This document shows, in pieces, positions 8,832 to 16,425 of a stretch of 64,000 bases of DNA (its first letter is position 1; each line of letters starts with the position of its first letter). The notes beneath the pieces are model-generated. The model was given only the letters and a program-made list of their open reading frames with translations, was not told the origin of the DNA and ran no database searches. A program made the position numbers and the translations under genes. This DNA is from Nocardiopsis potens DSM 45234 (lineage in GTDB: Bacteria; Actinomycetota; Actinomycetes; Streptosporangiales; Streptosporangiaceae), in the NCBI RefSeq assembly GCF_000341105.1, contig NZ_ANBB01000003.1:62001-126000 (forward strand), given 5' to 3'.

Positions 8832-9419
8832 GTGACGACGACGCAGAGCCGCGTGGTGATCGCGGAAGACGAGGCCCTGATCCGGCTGGACCTCAAGGAG
8901 ATGCTTGAGGAGGACGGCTATGCCGTGGTGGGGGAGGCGGGCGACGGTGAGACCGCGGTGCGGCTCGCCGGCGAGCTCAAACCCGACCTCGTCATCCTCG
9001 ACATCAAGATGCCGGTGCTGGACGGCCTGTCGGCGGCCGAGCGGATCGCGGCCGAGCGGATCGCTCCGGTCGTCATCCTGACCGCGTTCTCCCAGCGCGA
9101 CCTGGTGGAGCGGGCGCGGGACGCCGGGGCGATGGCCTATCTGGTCAAGCCGTTCAGCAAGACCGACCTGGTGCCGGCCATCGAGATGGCGGTCAGCCGC
9201 TACGCCGAGCTGTCCGCGCTGGAGGCCGAGGTCAGCGGGCTGCAGGACCGGCTGGAGACGCGCAAGCTGGTGGAGCGGGCCAAGGGCCTGCTGCAGAGCC
9301 GGCACGGGCTGAGCGAGCCCGAGGCCTTCCGCTGGATCCAGAAGAACTCCATGGACCGCAGGCTGACCATGCGCAAGGTGGCCGAGACCGTGGTCGAGAC
9401 CCTGGAGCAGGAGGGGTAG
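8832..9419 (+). CDS. pdtaR: Response regulator with ANTAR RNA-binding domain
   Basis: A 195-residue two-domain protein of the PdtaR type: an N-terminal receiver (about residues 7-120) with acidic pocket AEDEALIRLDL, phospho-acceptor Asp in LVILDIKMPVLDG, Thr in ILTAFS and Lys in YLVKPFSKTDL, then a short coiled coil and a C-terminal ANTAR domain (ETRKLVERAKGLLQ, EAFRWIQKNSMD). ANTAR proteins bind paired RNA hairpins to prevent termination; the partner kinase PdtaS is not in the window. The closely matching sequence and its place upstream of polA and rpsA fit other actinobacteria. GTG at 8826 is an alternative start. Confidence 0.92.
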   Translation: MTTTQSRVVIAEDEALIRLDLKEMLEEDGYAVVGEAGDGETAVRLAGELKPDLVILDIKMPVLDGLSAAERIAAERIAPVVILTAFSQRDLVERARDAGAMAYLVKPFSKTDLVPAIEMAVSRYAELSALEAEVSGLQDRLETRKLVERAKGLLQSRHGLSEPEAFRWIQKNSMDRRLTMRKVAETVVETLEQEG

Positions 9420-9490
9420 CCCCCGGCGGGCGGCGGGCCCTCTCCGGGCTCCGCCCTGCCCCGCCCTCGAAGGCGCTCCGCTGCGCGCGA

Positions 9491-9518
9491 CGCCCCCGGC
9501 CGGTTCCGGCCGGGGGCG
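9491..9518 (+). terminator. Terminator-like hairpin after the ANTAR regulator
   Basis: Perfect 13-bp arms (9491-9503 and 9506-9518) around TT, about 70 bp after the stop and followed by TTCT. It probably separates the regulator from the liv operon. Confidence 0.7.
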
Positions 9519-9753
9519 TTCTGCGTGCGGGCCCTGTGCCGGCCCTGTGTGCGGGGGATCCGTGTACGGAGCGGAGCCGTGCGCTCGGGCGGAGCGCCGC
9601 GCCCGGCCTCCGCCGTGCGGGCGGCCGACCTCCTCTCATTTTGGAAGTGTGCAGGTCAAGAGGGGTGTGGTGGTTTCCGAGGCGACGGGTGTTGCGATCC
9701 GGTCACGGATTCGCACGAAGGGGTACCGGTTGCATCACGTCGCATTAGCGATG

Positions 9754-9783
9754 CTGAAAGCCTCCGATAAACCGGGCTAAACT
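9754..9783 (+). promoter_or_regulatory. Probable promoter of the liv operon
   Basis: TAAACT at 9778-9783 is a good -10 box, with CTGAAA 18 bp upstream (9754-9759) as a weak -35. It lies about 70 bp before the livH start, in the most AT-rich part of the 9420-9860 gap. The rest of that gap holds only the hairpin at 9491-9518. Confidence 0.5.
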
Positions 9784-9860
9784 CGCGCCACCGATGGATA
9801 CCTCCCGGTTCCGGACGAACCGTCTGGAACCGTCAGTTCTCAGATGCGCAAGGAGCGCGC

Positions 9861-11297
9861 GTGCGCACACGCCTCGTGACTGTGCTGCTCGCCGTGATCG
9901 CCGCTTTCATGGTGATCCCAGGGGCGGCAGCGGCAGACGCCCAGGGCGGTGAGAACCTCAACGGTCAGATTCGTCAGCCCACCACCGTCGAAGGCCTGGA
10001 GATCACGGTCTACGAAGGTACGGAAGGCGACGAGGTGATCGGTGAGGCGACCACCGACTCTGAGGGAAGATGGGAAGTCGAGTTGCCCGGTCCGGGCGAC
10101 TACCGGGTCGTCCTGGATGAGGAGTCGGTCCCCGACGAGTACGTCGTGCCGGAGAAGCCCGGCAGCGAGCTCGAGGTCGAGGTCCGGCCCGACCAGCAGC
10201 GGACGGTGGTCTTCCGGCTGCAGACCCCGGAGGAGGCCGCAGAGGAGTCGGCTTCGCCGAGCGCGGAGGACGACGCCGAGGGCGGCGCCGGCGCCGGTGA
10301 TGACGGTGCGGCCGGGGACGAGGGCGCCGAGGAGGTGCCCGGCGTGGACGCGGGGGCCTCGTTCGGCGACAAGTTCGTCCAGCTCGCCGTCTCGGGCGTG
10401 ATCTTCGGTCTGATCATCGCGATCTCCTCGGTGGGGCTGTCGCTGATCTTCGGCACCACGAAGATGATCAACTTCGCCCACGGCGACATGGTCACCTTCG
10501 GCGCCTTCATGGCGATGATGTTCAGCACGATGACGGTCTTCTCGTCGCTGCACGATTCGGTGGCGGACGTGCCGGTCCTGGGCTTCCTGCTCAACCCGCT
10601 GGTGGTGGGGCTGGTCCTGGCGGTGGTGCTGGGCGGCGGGCTCGGCATGTTCCTGGAGCGCTTCCTGTGGCGCCCGCTGCGCAAGCGGCATGTGGCGCTG
10701 ATCCAGATGTTCATCGTGACCATCGGCGTCTCGCTGATCCTGCGCCATGTGCTGCTGGTGCTCTTCGGCGCCCGCCGGGAGAAGTACGAGCAGTTCCGGA
10801 TCCAGGAGCCGCTGGAGCTGGGGCCGCTGTCGATCACCCCGCGGGACCTGTCCATCCTGCTGCTGTCGGTGGTCGTGCTGGTGCTGGTGGCGAGCATGCT
10901 GCAGTTCACCCGGATCGGGAAGGCGATGCGGGCGGTGGCCGACAACCGGGACCTGGCCGAGTCGTCGGGGATCGACGTGGACCGGGTGACGCTGTACGTG
11001 TGGGGGCTGGGCGGCGCGCTGTCGGCCCTGGGCGGCGTCTTCTACGGGCTGAACCAGACGGTGCACTGGCAGATGGGCTTCCACCTGCTGCTGCTGATGT
11101 TCGCCGGGGTGATCCTGGGCGGTCTGGGCACCGCGTACGGGGCGATGGTCGGCGGCCTGGTGGTGGGTCTGGTGGCCATGCTGTCCACGCTGTGGTTCTC
11201 GCCGCAGCTGATGAACGTCTGGGCGCTGGGGATCATGATCCTGGTGCTGCTGGTCCGGCCGCAGGGCATCTTGGGCCGCCGCGAGCGAGTGGGCTAG
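9861..11297 (+). CDS. livH: LivH-type permease fused to an exported N-terminal domain
   Basis: Permease of a branched-chain amino acid/amide ABC transporter, 478 residues instead of the usual 290-310. Residues 1-25 look like a signal sequence (VTVLLAVIAAFMVIPGAAAA). Residues about 33-120 form a small beta-rich domain like carboxypeptidase-regulatory/SpaA modules (DSEGRWEVELPGPGDYRVVLDE). An acidic Ala/Glu/Gly linker follows, and the normal LivH core begins near residue 168 with FGLIIAISSVGLSLIFGTTKMINFAHGDM. The GTG start has AAGGAG 5 nt upstream. livM follows 13 bp later, with livG and livF. Substrate cannot be told from sequence; the N-terminal domain would lie outside the membrane. Confidence 0.92.
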   Translation: MRTRLVTVLLAVIAAFMVIPGAAAADAQGGENLNGQIRQPTTVEGLEITVYEGTEGDEVIGEATTDSEGRWEVELPGPGDYRVVLDEESVPDEYVVPEKPGSELEVEVRPDQQRTVVFRLQTPEEAAEESASPSAEDDAEGGAGAGDDGAAGDEGAEEVPGVDAGASFGDKFVQLAVSGVIFGLIIAISSVGLSLIFGTTKMINFAHGDMVTFGAFMAMMFSTMTVFSSLHDSVADVPVLGFLLNPLVVGLVLAVVLGGGLGMFLERFLWRPLRKRHVALIQMFIVTIGVSLILRHVLLVLFGARREKYEQFRIQEPLELGPLSITPRDLSILLLSVVVLVLVASMLQFTRIGKAMRAVADNRDLAESSGIDVDRVTLYVWGLGGALSALGGVFYGLNQTVHWQMGFHLLLLMFAGVILGGLGTAYGAMVGGLVVGLVAMLSTLWFSPQLMNVWALGIMILVLLVRPQGILGRRERVG

Positions 11298-11310
11298 GGG
11301 AGATACGGCG

Positions 11311-12297
11311 ATGGACTTCTGGAACATCATCTCGACCTCCCTGACGACGGCCATCGGCCCGATCGCGGCGATCTATGTGCTGGCGGCGATCGGCCTGAAC
11401 ATGCATTTCGGCTACACCGGGCTGCTCAACTTCGGCCAGGTGGGCTTCATGCTGGTGGGCGCGTACGGCGTGGGCGTGGGCGTGGGCACGTTCGGCCTGT
11501 CGCTGTGGGCGGCGCTGCTGCTGAGCGTGGCGTGTGCGACGGTGCTGGCGCTGCTGCTGGGCATTCCGACGCTGCGGTTGCGGGCGGACTACCTGGCGAT
11601 CTCGACGATCGCGGTGGCGGAGGCGCTCCGGTTGCTGTACCGGGCGGAGTTCGCGCGGCCGCTGACCGGTGGCGTGTACGGGAGGCAGAGCCTGGCCGCC
11701 GGGTTCATCGCGGCCAACCCGATCCCGTCGGGCCGGTACGGCGTGGCGGGCGTGGAGTTCAGCGCGAACCAGCTGTGGACGATGCTGGTGGCGTGGGCCC
11801 TGGTGGCGGTGGCGCTGCTGCTGACCTGGGCGCTGATGCACAGCCCGTGGGGCAGGGTGATCAAGGGCATCCGGGAGGACGAGGACGCGGTCCGCAGTCT
11901 GGGCAAGGACGTGTTCGTCTACAAGATGCAGAGCCTGGTGCTGGGGGGTGTGCTGGGCGGTGTGGCCGGCGCGCTGCTGGCGATCCACCAGCAGAACATC
12001 ACGCCGGACCAGTTCATGCCGCAGGTGACGTTCTACCTGTGGGCGATGCTGCTGCTGGGCGGTGCCGCGCGGACGTTCGGCGCGGTGCTGGGCCCGATGG
12101 TGCTGTGGTTCCTGCTGACGGCGTTCGACGAGACGCTGCGGTCGCTGCTGACGATCGGTGCGCTGCCGTTCCTGGACGGCGGGGACATCGGTGCGCTGCG
12201 GCACGCGTTCGTGGGGTTGGCGCTGGTGCTGCTGATCGTGTACCGGCCGCAAGGGCTCATCGGCAACCGCAAGGAGATGCTGGTCAATGTCAAGTGA
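11311..12297 (+). CDS. livM: LivM-type permease
   Basis: Second permease of the branched-chain amino acid/amide transporter, 328 residues with about ten membrane helices. The N-terminal NMHFGYTGLLNFGQVGF segment and the cytoplasmic loop with GRVIKGIREDEDAVRSLGKDVF, which docks the ATPases, are typical. It starts 13 bp after livH behind GGGGAG and overlaps livG by 11 bp, so the operon is translationally coupled. No fused ATPase domain is present. Confidence 0.93.
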   Translation: MDFWNIISTSLTTAIGPIAAIYVLAAIGLNMHFGYTGLLNFGQVGFMLVGAYGVGVGVGTFGLSLWAALLLSVACATVLALLLGIPTLRLRADYLAISTIAVAEALRLLYRAEFARPLTGGVYGRQSLAAGFIAANPIPSGRYGVAGVEFSANQLWTMLVAWALVAVALLLTWALMHSPWGRVIKGIREDEDAVRSLGKDVFVYKMQSLVLGGVLGGVAGALLAIHQQNITPDQFMPQVTFYLWAMLLLGGAARTFGAVLGPMVLWFLLTAFDETLRSLLTIGALPFLDGGDIGALRHAFVGLALVLLIVYRPQGLIGNRKEMLVNVK

Positions 12298-13174
12298 GGC
12301 GAGTGCGGCGCGGGCCGCGGACCGCATGGCCGGTGTGGAGCCGGTGCCGGGTGTGCCGAAGCCGGATCCGATTCTGAAGGCGAGCGGGGTGCGCCGTTCG
12401 TTCGGCGGGCTGACCGCGGTGGACGTGGAGCACCTGGAGGTGCAGCGGGGGACGATCACGGCGCTGATCGGTCCGAACGGCGCGGGCAAGTCGACGCTGT
12501 TCAACCTGCTGACCGGGTTCGACCGGGTGGATGCGGGCGAGTGGTCGTTCGAGGGGCGCCGGCTGAACGGGCTGGGCGGGCACCGGGTGGCCCGGCAGGG
12601 CATGGTGCGCACGTTCCAGCTGACCAAGGCGCTGACCCGGTTGACGGTGCTGGACAACATGCTGCTGGCGGCGCCGGGGCAGGTGGGGGAGCGCTTCTTC
12701 GGGGCGCTGTACCCGCCGGCGTGGCGGCGGCAGGAGGCGGTTCAGCGGGAGCGGGCGATGGACCTGCTGCGCCGGTTCAAGCTGGACGCGAAGAAGGACG
12801 ATCTGGCGGGGAGCCTGTCCGGCGGTCAGCGCAAGCTGCTGGAGATGGCGCGCTCGCTGATGGTGGATCCGTCGATGGTGATGCTGGACGAGCCGATGGC
12901 GGGGGTGAACCCGGCGCTGGTGCAGTCGCTGCTGGGGCATATCACCGCGCTGCGGGACGAGGGCATGACGGTGCTCTTCGTCGAGCACGACATGGACGTG
13001 ATCATGGGGATCAGCGACTGGATCGTGGTGCTGGCGCAGGGGCGGGTCATCGCGGAGGGGCGGCCGGAGGACATCCGCTCCGATGAGCGGGTGATCGACG
13101 CCTATCTGGGGACCCGGCACGATGAGCCGGGCGGGGACGGCGAGGCCGCGCGGGGCGCGGAGGAGGAGGCCTGA
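12287..13174 (+). CDS. livG: LivG-type ABC transporter ATPase
   Basis: ATP-binding subunit of the liv transporter, 295 residues. Walker A GPNGAGKS, Q-loop VRTFQLTKALTRLTVLDN, signature LSGGQRKLLE, Walker B MVMLDEPMAGVNP and the switch His in LFVEHDMDVIM are all intact. About 30 extra N-terminal residues come before the ATPase fold. The ATG at 12287 has AAGGAG upstream and overlaps the livM stop; the stop forms a TGATG junction with livF. Confidence 0.94.
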   Translation: MSSEASAARAADRMAGVEPVPGVPKPDPILKASGVRRSFGGLTAVDVEHLEVQRGTITALIGPNGAGKSTLFNLLTGFDRVDAGEWSFEGRRLNGLGGHRVARQGMVRTFQLTKALTRLTVLDNMLLAAPGQVGERFFGALYPPAWRRQEAVQRERAMDLLRRFKLDAKKDDLAGSLSGGQRKLLEMARSLMVDPSMVMLDEPMAGVNPALVQSLLGHITALRDEGMTVLFVEHDMDVIMGISDWIVVLAQGRVIAEGRPEDIRSDERVIDAYLGTRHDEPGGDGEAARGAEEEA

Positions 13175-14064
13175 TGGGCGACGTCGAGCGCGGCGCCGGA
13201 GAGGCCGCGGAGGCCCCGGGGACCGGGAAGGCCGCGGAGGCGGCGGAGGCGGCGACGGCCGCCGAGGGCGCCGCGGCGCTGCAGGACGCCCGGGAGGAGG
13301 TGCTGGAGCACGCGGGCGTGGGCCCGGTGCGGGACTACGGGGAGTACCTGCTGGTCGCCGATGAGCTGGTGGCGGGGTACATCCCGGGGGTGAACATCCT
13401 CAACGGGTGCACGCTGACGCTGGCCGAGGGCGAGGTCGTGGGCATCATCGGCCCGAACGGCGCGGGGAAGTCGACGCTGATCAAGACGGTGTTCGGGCTG
13501 CTTCCGGTGCGTTCGGGGGAGTTGGTGCTGCGTGGGAAGAGCATCGCGAACCTGAGCGCGCACGAGCTGGTGTCGCGGGGGGTGGGCTATGTCCCGCAGA
13601 CGCAGAACGTGTTCCCGACGCTGACGGTGGAGGAGAACCTGGAGATGGGCGTGTTCCTGCGCCCGAAGGCGTTCCGGGGCCGGTTCGAGAAGGTGGCGGA
13701 GCTGTTCCCGCTGCTGGCGGAGCGCCGCCGGCAGAAGGCGGGGGCGCTGTCCGGCGGTGAGCGGCAGATGGTCGCGATGGGCAGGGCGCTGATGATGGAG
13801 CCGTCGGTGCTGCTGCTGGACGAGCCGACGGCGGGGTTGTCGCCGATCTTCCAGGACGAGGTGTTCCACCGGGTCAAGCAGATCAATTCGACCGGGGTGT
13901 CGGTGATCATGGTGGAGCAGAACGCCCGCAGGTGCCTGCAGATCTGCGACCGGGGCTATGTGCTGGACCAGGGGCGGAACGCGTACACGGGTACGGGGCG
14001 GGAGCTGCTGTCGGACCCGAACGTGATCGAGCTGTACCTGGGCACGCTGGCGAAGGCGGACTGA
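13174..14064 (+). CDS. livF: LivF-type ABC transporter ATPase
   Basis: Second ATP-binding subunit, 296 residues, about 60 longer than usual because of an Ala/Glu-rich N-terminal extension (residues 1-55). Walker A GPNGAGKS, GYVPQTQNVFPTLTVEENL, signature LSGGERQMVAMG and Walker B VLLLDEPTAGLSP are intact. The ATG overlaps the livG stop (TGATG). It ends the operon and is followed by a strong hairpin shared with the convergent livK. Confidence 0.94.
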   Translation: MGDVERGAGEAAEAPGTGKAAEAAEAATAAEGAAALQDAREEVLEHAGVGPVRDYGEYLLVADELVAGYIPGVNILNGCTLTLAEGEVVGIIGPNGAGKSTLIKTVFGLLPVRSGELVLRGKSIANLSAHELVSRGVGYVPQTQNVFPTLTVEENLEMGVFLRPKAFRGRFEKVAELFPLLAERRRQKAGALSGGERQMVAMGRALMMEPSVLLLDEPTAGLSPIFQDEVFHRVKQINSTGVSVIMVEQNARRCLQICDRGYVLDQGRNAYTGTGRELLSDPNVIELYLGTLAKAD

Positions 14065-14283
14065 GGCCTGCCGCGCCGGGGCTCTCTTCCGGTCCGGTGC
14101 GGTGTGGGGCGGGGCGGTGTCCGACGGGGGCGCCGCCCCGCTCCGCTGTGCGCGGGGCCGCTCGGTGCGGGGGGTCGCCGTTCTCGGGGCGGTGGTCTCG
14201 GTGGTGCGGCCTGCGGGAGCGTTCCGTCGGGGTCGCGCCGCCGGGAGCACCGCGGGACGGGGTGTTCGTCCGGGGAATGGGGA

Positions 14284-14317
14284 AGGCCCCCGCGCGGGGT
14301 CGTCCGCGCGGGGGCCT
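14284..14317. terminator. Bidirectional terminator hairpin between livF and livK
   Basis: Perfect 14-bp arms (14284-14297 and 14304-14317) with a 6-nt loop, between the convergent livF and livK. No T run, as usual for actinobacterial hairpin terminators. Nothing else is seen in the 14065-14369 gap. Confidence 0.75.
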
Positions 14318-14369
14318 CCGGTGTGCTCCGGCCCTCGGTGGCCGCCGGTCTTCCGGCCGCCTCCGGGGG

Positions 14370-15602
14370 TCAGGGGACGGTGATGGCGTCGACCTTGCTG
14401 TGCTCGCCCTTGTCGTCGAAGCCGTAGACCTGGAAGGTGGCCTGGGTGACGTCGCCGTTCTCGTCGAAGTTGATCGGGCCGCTCACGCCCTGGTAGTCGA
14501 TGTCCTCGCCGTCGGCGATGAGCTGCTTGCACTCCTCGAAGGAGGCGCATTCGGTGCCGTCCTTGGAGACGGCCTCCATCTCGCCGACGAATTCGCCGGG
14601 CACGTTGCTGCCGGCCTGCTCGGCGGCGAGCGCGGTGACCATCATGCAGTCGTAGACCTGGCCGGCGAACTGGAAGACCTCGAGTTCGGGGGCGAACTCG
14701 CGGAGCCCGTTCATGAAGGTGTCCTCGCCGACGTCGGGGGCGGTGCCCTGGAAGCCGGCGATGGTGCCGGGGTCGTCGGAGTCGACCTTCTCGCCGAGGG
14801 TCTCGTCGTTCAGGCCGTCGGTGGCGTACATCTGGTCGGCGTTGACGCCTTCCTCGATGAGGCCGGTGATGATCTGGACGCCTTCTTCGAAGGAGACCAT
14901 GACGACGGCGTCGCTCTGGGCGTTGGCGATCTCGCCGACGACGGCGTCGAAGTTGGGGGCGTTGGGGTCGTAGCCCTCGTTGTAGTCGACGGAGATGCCG
15001 TTCTCCTCCAGCGCGTCGGCGGTGGCGTTGGCGAGGCCTTCGCCGTAGTCGTCGGCGCGGTAGGTGATGGCGACGCTCTGGTGGCCGTCGGAGGCGATCT
15101 TCTCGGCGAGCACGGGGCCCTGGAGGAGGTCGCTGGGGGCGGTCCGCCAGTAGTAGCCGCTCTCGTCCTCTTCGGCCAGGCCCGGGGCGGTGTTGGAGCC
15201 CGAGCACTGGACGACCTCGTTGCTGGTGACGTTGTCCATGATGGCCTGGGTCATGCCCGAGGCGGCGGCGCCGATGATGACGTTGGCCCCGCCGTCGATC
15301 AGGCGGGTGGCGGCGTCGTTGGCCTGGGCCGCGTCGTTGGCCTCGTCGCCTTCGAGGAAGTCGGGCAGTTCGGCGCCGTTGACGCCGCCGGCGCCGTTGA
15401 TCTCCTGGAGGGCGTATTTGGCGGCCTGTTCCTGGGGCGGGCCGAGGTGCGCGAGGTCGCCGGTCTGCGGCAGGACGTAGCCGTACTGCAGGGCTTCGCC
15501 GTCCCCGCCGCCTCCGCCTTCTCCTCCACCGCCGCAGGCGGTCAGTCCCAGGGTCAGGGCTGCAGCCGCAGCTGTGAGGCTGATGGCCTTTCTGCTCGGC
15601 AT
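14370..15602 (-). CDS. livK: Branched-chain amino acid-type substrate-binding lipoprotein
   Basis: Extracellular binding protein expected to feed the livHMGF transporter. The 410-residue protein begins with a lipoprotein signal peptide (lipobox LTAC, Cys near residue 23) and a Gly-rich spacer, then the periplasmic-binding-protein fold (YGYVLPQTGDLAHLGPPQ, GGANVIIGAAASGMTQAI, SVAITYRADDYGEG). It is transcribed separately and against the permease genes, so its level can be set independently. The upstream 320 bp holds a repeated GCTTAA pair. The ligand is unknown; branched-chain amino acids, amides and urea are all bound by this family. Confidence 0.92.
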   Translation of the reverse strand: MPSRKAISLTAAAAALTLGLTACGGGGEGGGGGDGEALQYGYVLPQTGDLAHLGPPQEQAAKYALQEINGAGGVNGAELPDFLEGDEANDAAQANDAATRLIDGGANVIIGAAASGMTQAIMDNVTSNEVVQCSGSNTAPGLAEEDESGYYWRTAPSDLLQGPVLAEKIASDGHQSVAITYRADDYGEGLANATADALEENGISVDYNEGYDPNAPNFDAVVGEIANAQSDAVVMVSFEEGVQIITGLIEEGVNADQMYATDGLNDETLGEKVDSDDPGTIAGFQGTAPDVGEDTFMNGLREFAPELEVFQFAGQVYDCMMVTALAAEQAGSNVPGEFVGEMEAVSKDGTECASFEECKQLIADGEDIDYQGVSGPINFDENGDVTQATFQVYGFDDKGEHSKVDAITVP

Positions 15603-15683
15603 CTGAGGTGTCTCCGTTCAAGCCGGCTGGATCGGTGTGGCTTCTGCGCGCTCGGTCCGCGGGTGGGCGGCGTGCTGCGCCGC

Positions 15684-15712
15684 GCTTAACCGATGGCGTT
15701 AGCGGAGCTTAA
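15684..15712 (-). promoter_or_regulatory. Repeated GCTTAA motif upstream of livK
   Basis: GCTTAA occurs at 15684-15689 and 15707-15712, 23 bp apart, in an AT-richer patch about 85-110 bp upstream of livK. On the minus strand TTAAGC and TAAGCT could be part of a promoter or a regulator site. The remaining sequence from 15603 to 15921 shows only the terminator at 15879-15908. Confidence 0.3.
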
Positions 15713-15878
15713 TTCGCGGGCGGCGGGTTGCGGAAGGAGGCGGGAGGGGTTGCTGCCGAGTCGGGTTCATGCCGTTATCGGGTCGTAGTGAAGTCTGAGG
15801 TGCTTTGTGAATGGATCGGGGTTTCTTGGCTGACCTGCGAGGATGCCGCGCGGTCCGGGGATGGTGCGGACATGGGAG

Positions 15879-15908
15879 GGGCCCGGCGGGAGGCGTCCCG
15901 CCGGGCCC
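15879..15908 (-). terminator. Terminator hairpin after the thioesterase gene
   Basis: Perfect 13-bp arms (15879-15891 and 15896-15908) with a 4-nt loop, 13 bp past the thioesterase stop on the minus strand. Confidence 0.75.
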
Positions 15909-15921
15909 GGTGCGCGGCCGC

Positions 15922-16338
15922 TCAGGCGTCGCGGAGCATGCAGGTGAGGCGGGAGGTGCAGACGCGCTTGCCGTCCTCGCGGGTGATCTCGATGTCCCAG
16001 GTGGCCAGGGTGCGGCCGGCGTGCACCGGCACGGCGACGCCGGTGATGTGGCCTTCGGTGGCGCTGCGGTGGTGGGTGGCGCTGATCTCGATGCCGACGG
16101 CGATCCGGCCCTCTCCGGCGATCAGGGCGGAGCCGACCGAGCCGAGCGTCTCGGCGAGCACGCAGGAGGCGCCGCCGTGCAGCAGGCCGTAGGGCTGGGT
16201 GTTGCCGGCGACCGGCATCCGGCCGACCACGCGCTCGGGGGAGGCTTCGAGGAACTCGATGCCCATCCGCTCGCCGAGGCTGCCGCCCCCGCTGCCGGAG
16301 CCCATGATCTCGGCGAGCCGTTCGGTGTCCACGCTCAT
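15922..16338 (-). CDS. Hotdog-fold acyl-CoA thioesterase
   Basis: A 138-residue single-domain hotdog thioesterase of the PaaI/MenI (YbdB-like) group, hydrolysing an acyl- or aroyl-CoA. Family features are NTQPYGLLHGGASCVLAETLGS (with the catalytic-region HGG), AVGIEISATHHRSA and GRTLATWDIEITREDGKRVCTSRLT. Length is normal. The ATG at 16338 is preceded by GGAAGGGA. It is divergent from polA with an 87-bp spacer. The exact substrate (1,4-dihydroxy-2-naphthoyl-CoA, phenylacetyl-type or other) cannot be told. Confidence 0.87.
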   Translation of the reverse strand: MSVDTERLAEIMGSGSGGGSLGERMGIEFLEASPERVVGRMPVAGNTQPYGLLHGGASCVLAETLGSVGSALIAGEGRIAVGIEISATHHRSATEGHITGVAVPVHAGRTLATWDIEITREDGKRVCTSRLTCMLRDA

Positions 16339-16412
16339 CGCGGTCGGTCCCTTCCGGGGTCGTGCGCGGGGGCGGGTGCGCCGGGCCGCGCGAAAAAGTC
16401 CGCCCCGCATCC

Positions 16413-16418
16413 TAGGAT
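16413..16418 (+). promoter_or_regulatory. -10 box of polA promoter (TAGGAT)
   Basis: TAGGAT ends exactly 7 nt before the GTG at 16426, the polA start. No ribosome-binding site lies between them, so a leaderless polA mRNA is likely. Confidence 0.6.
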
Positions 16419-16425
16419 TCCCCAT

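Noticed and set aside
15728-16192. Plus-strand frame over the thioesterase gene
   Set aside because: Antisense to a clear hotdog thioesterase; no motif and no ribosome site.
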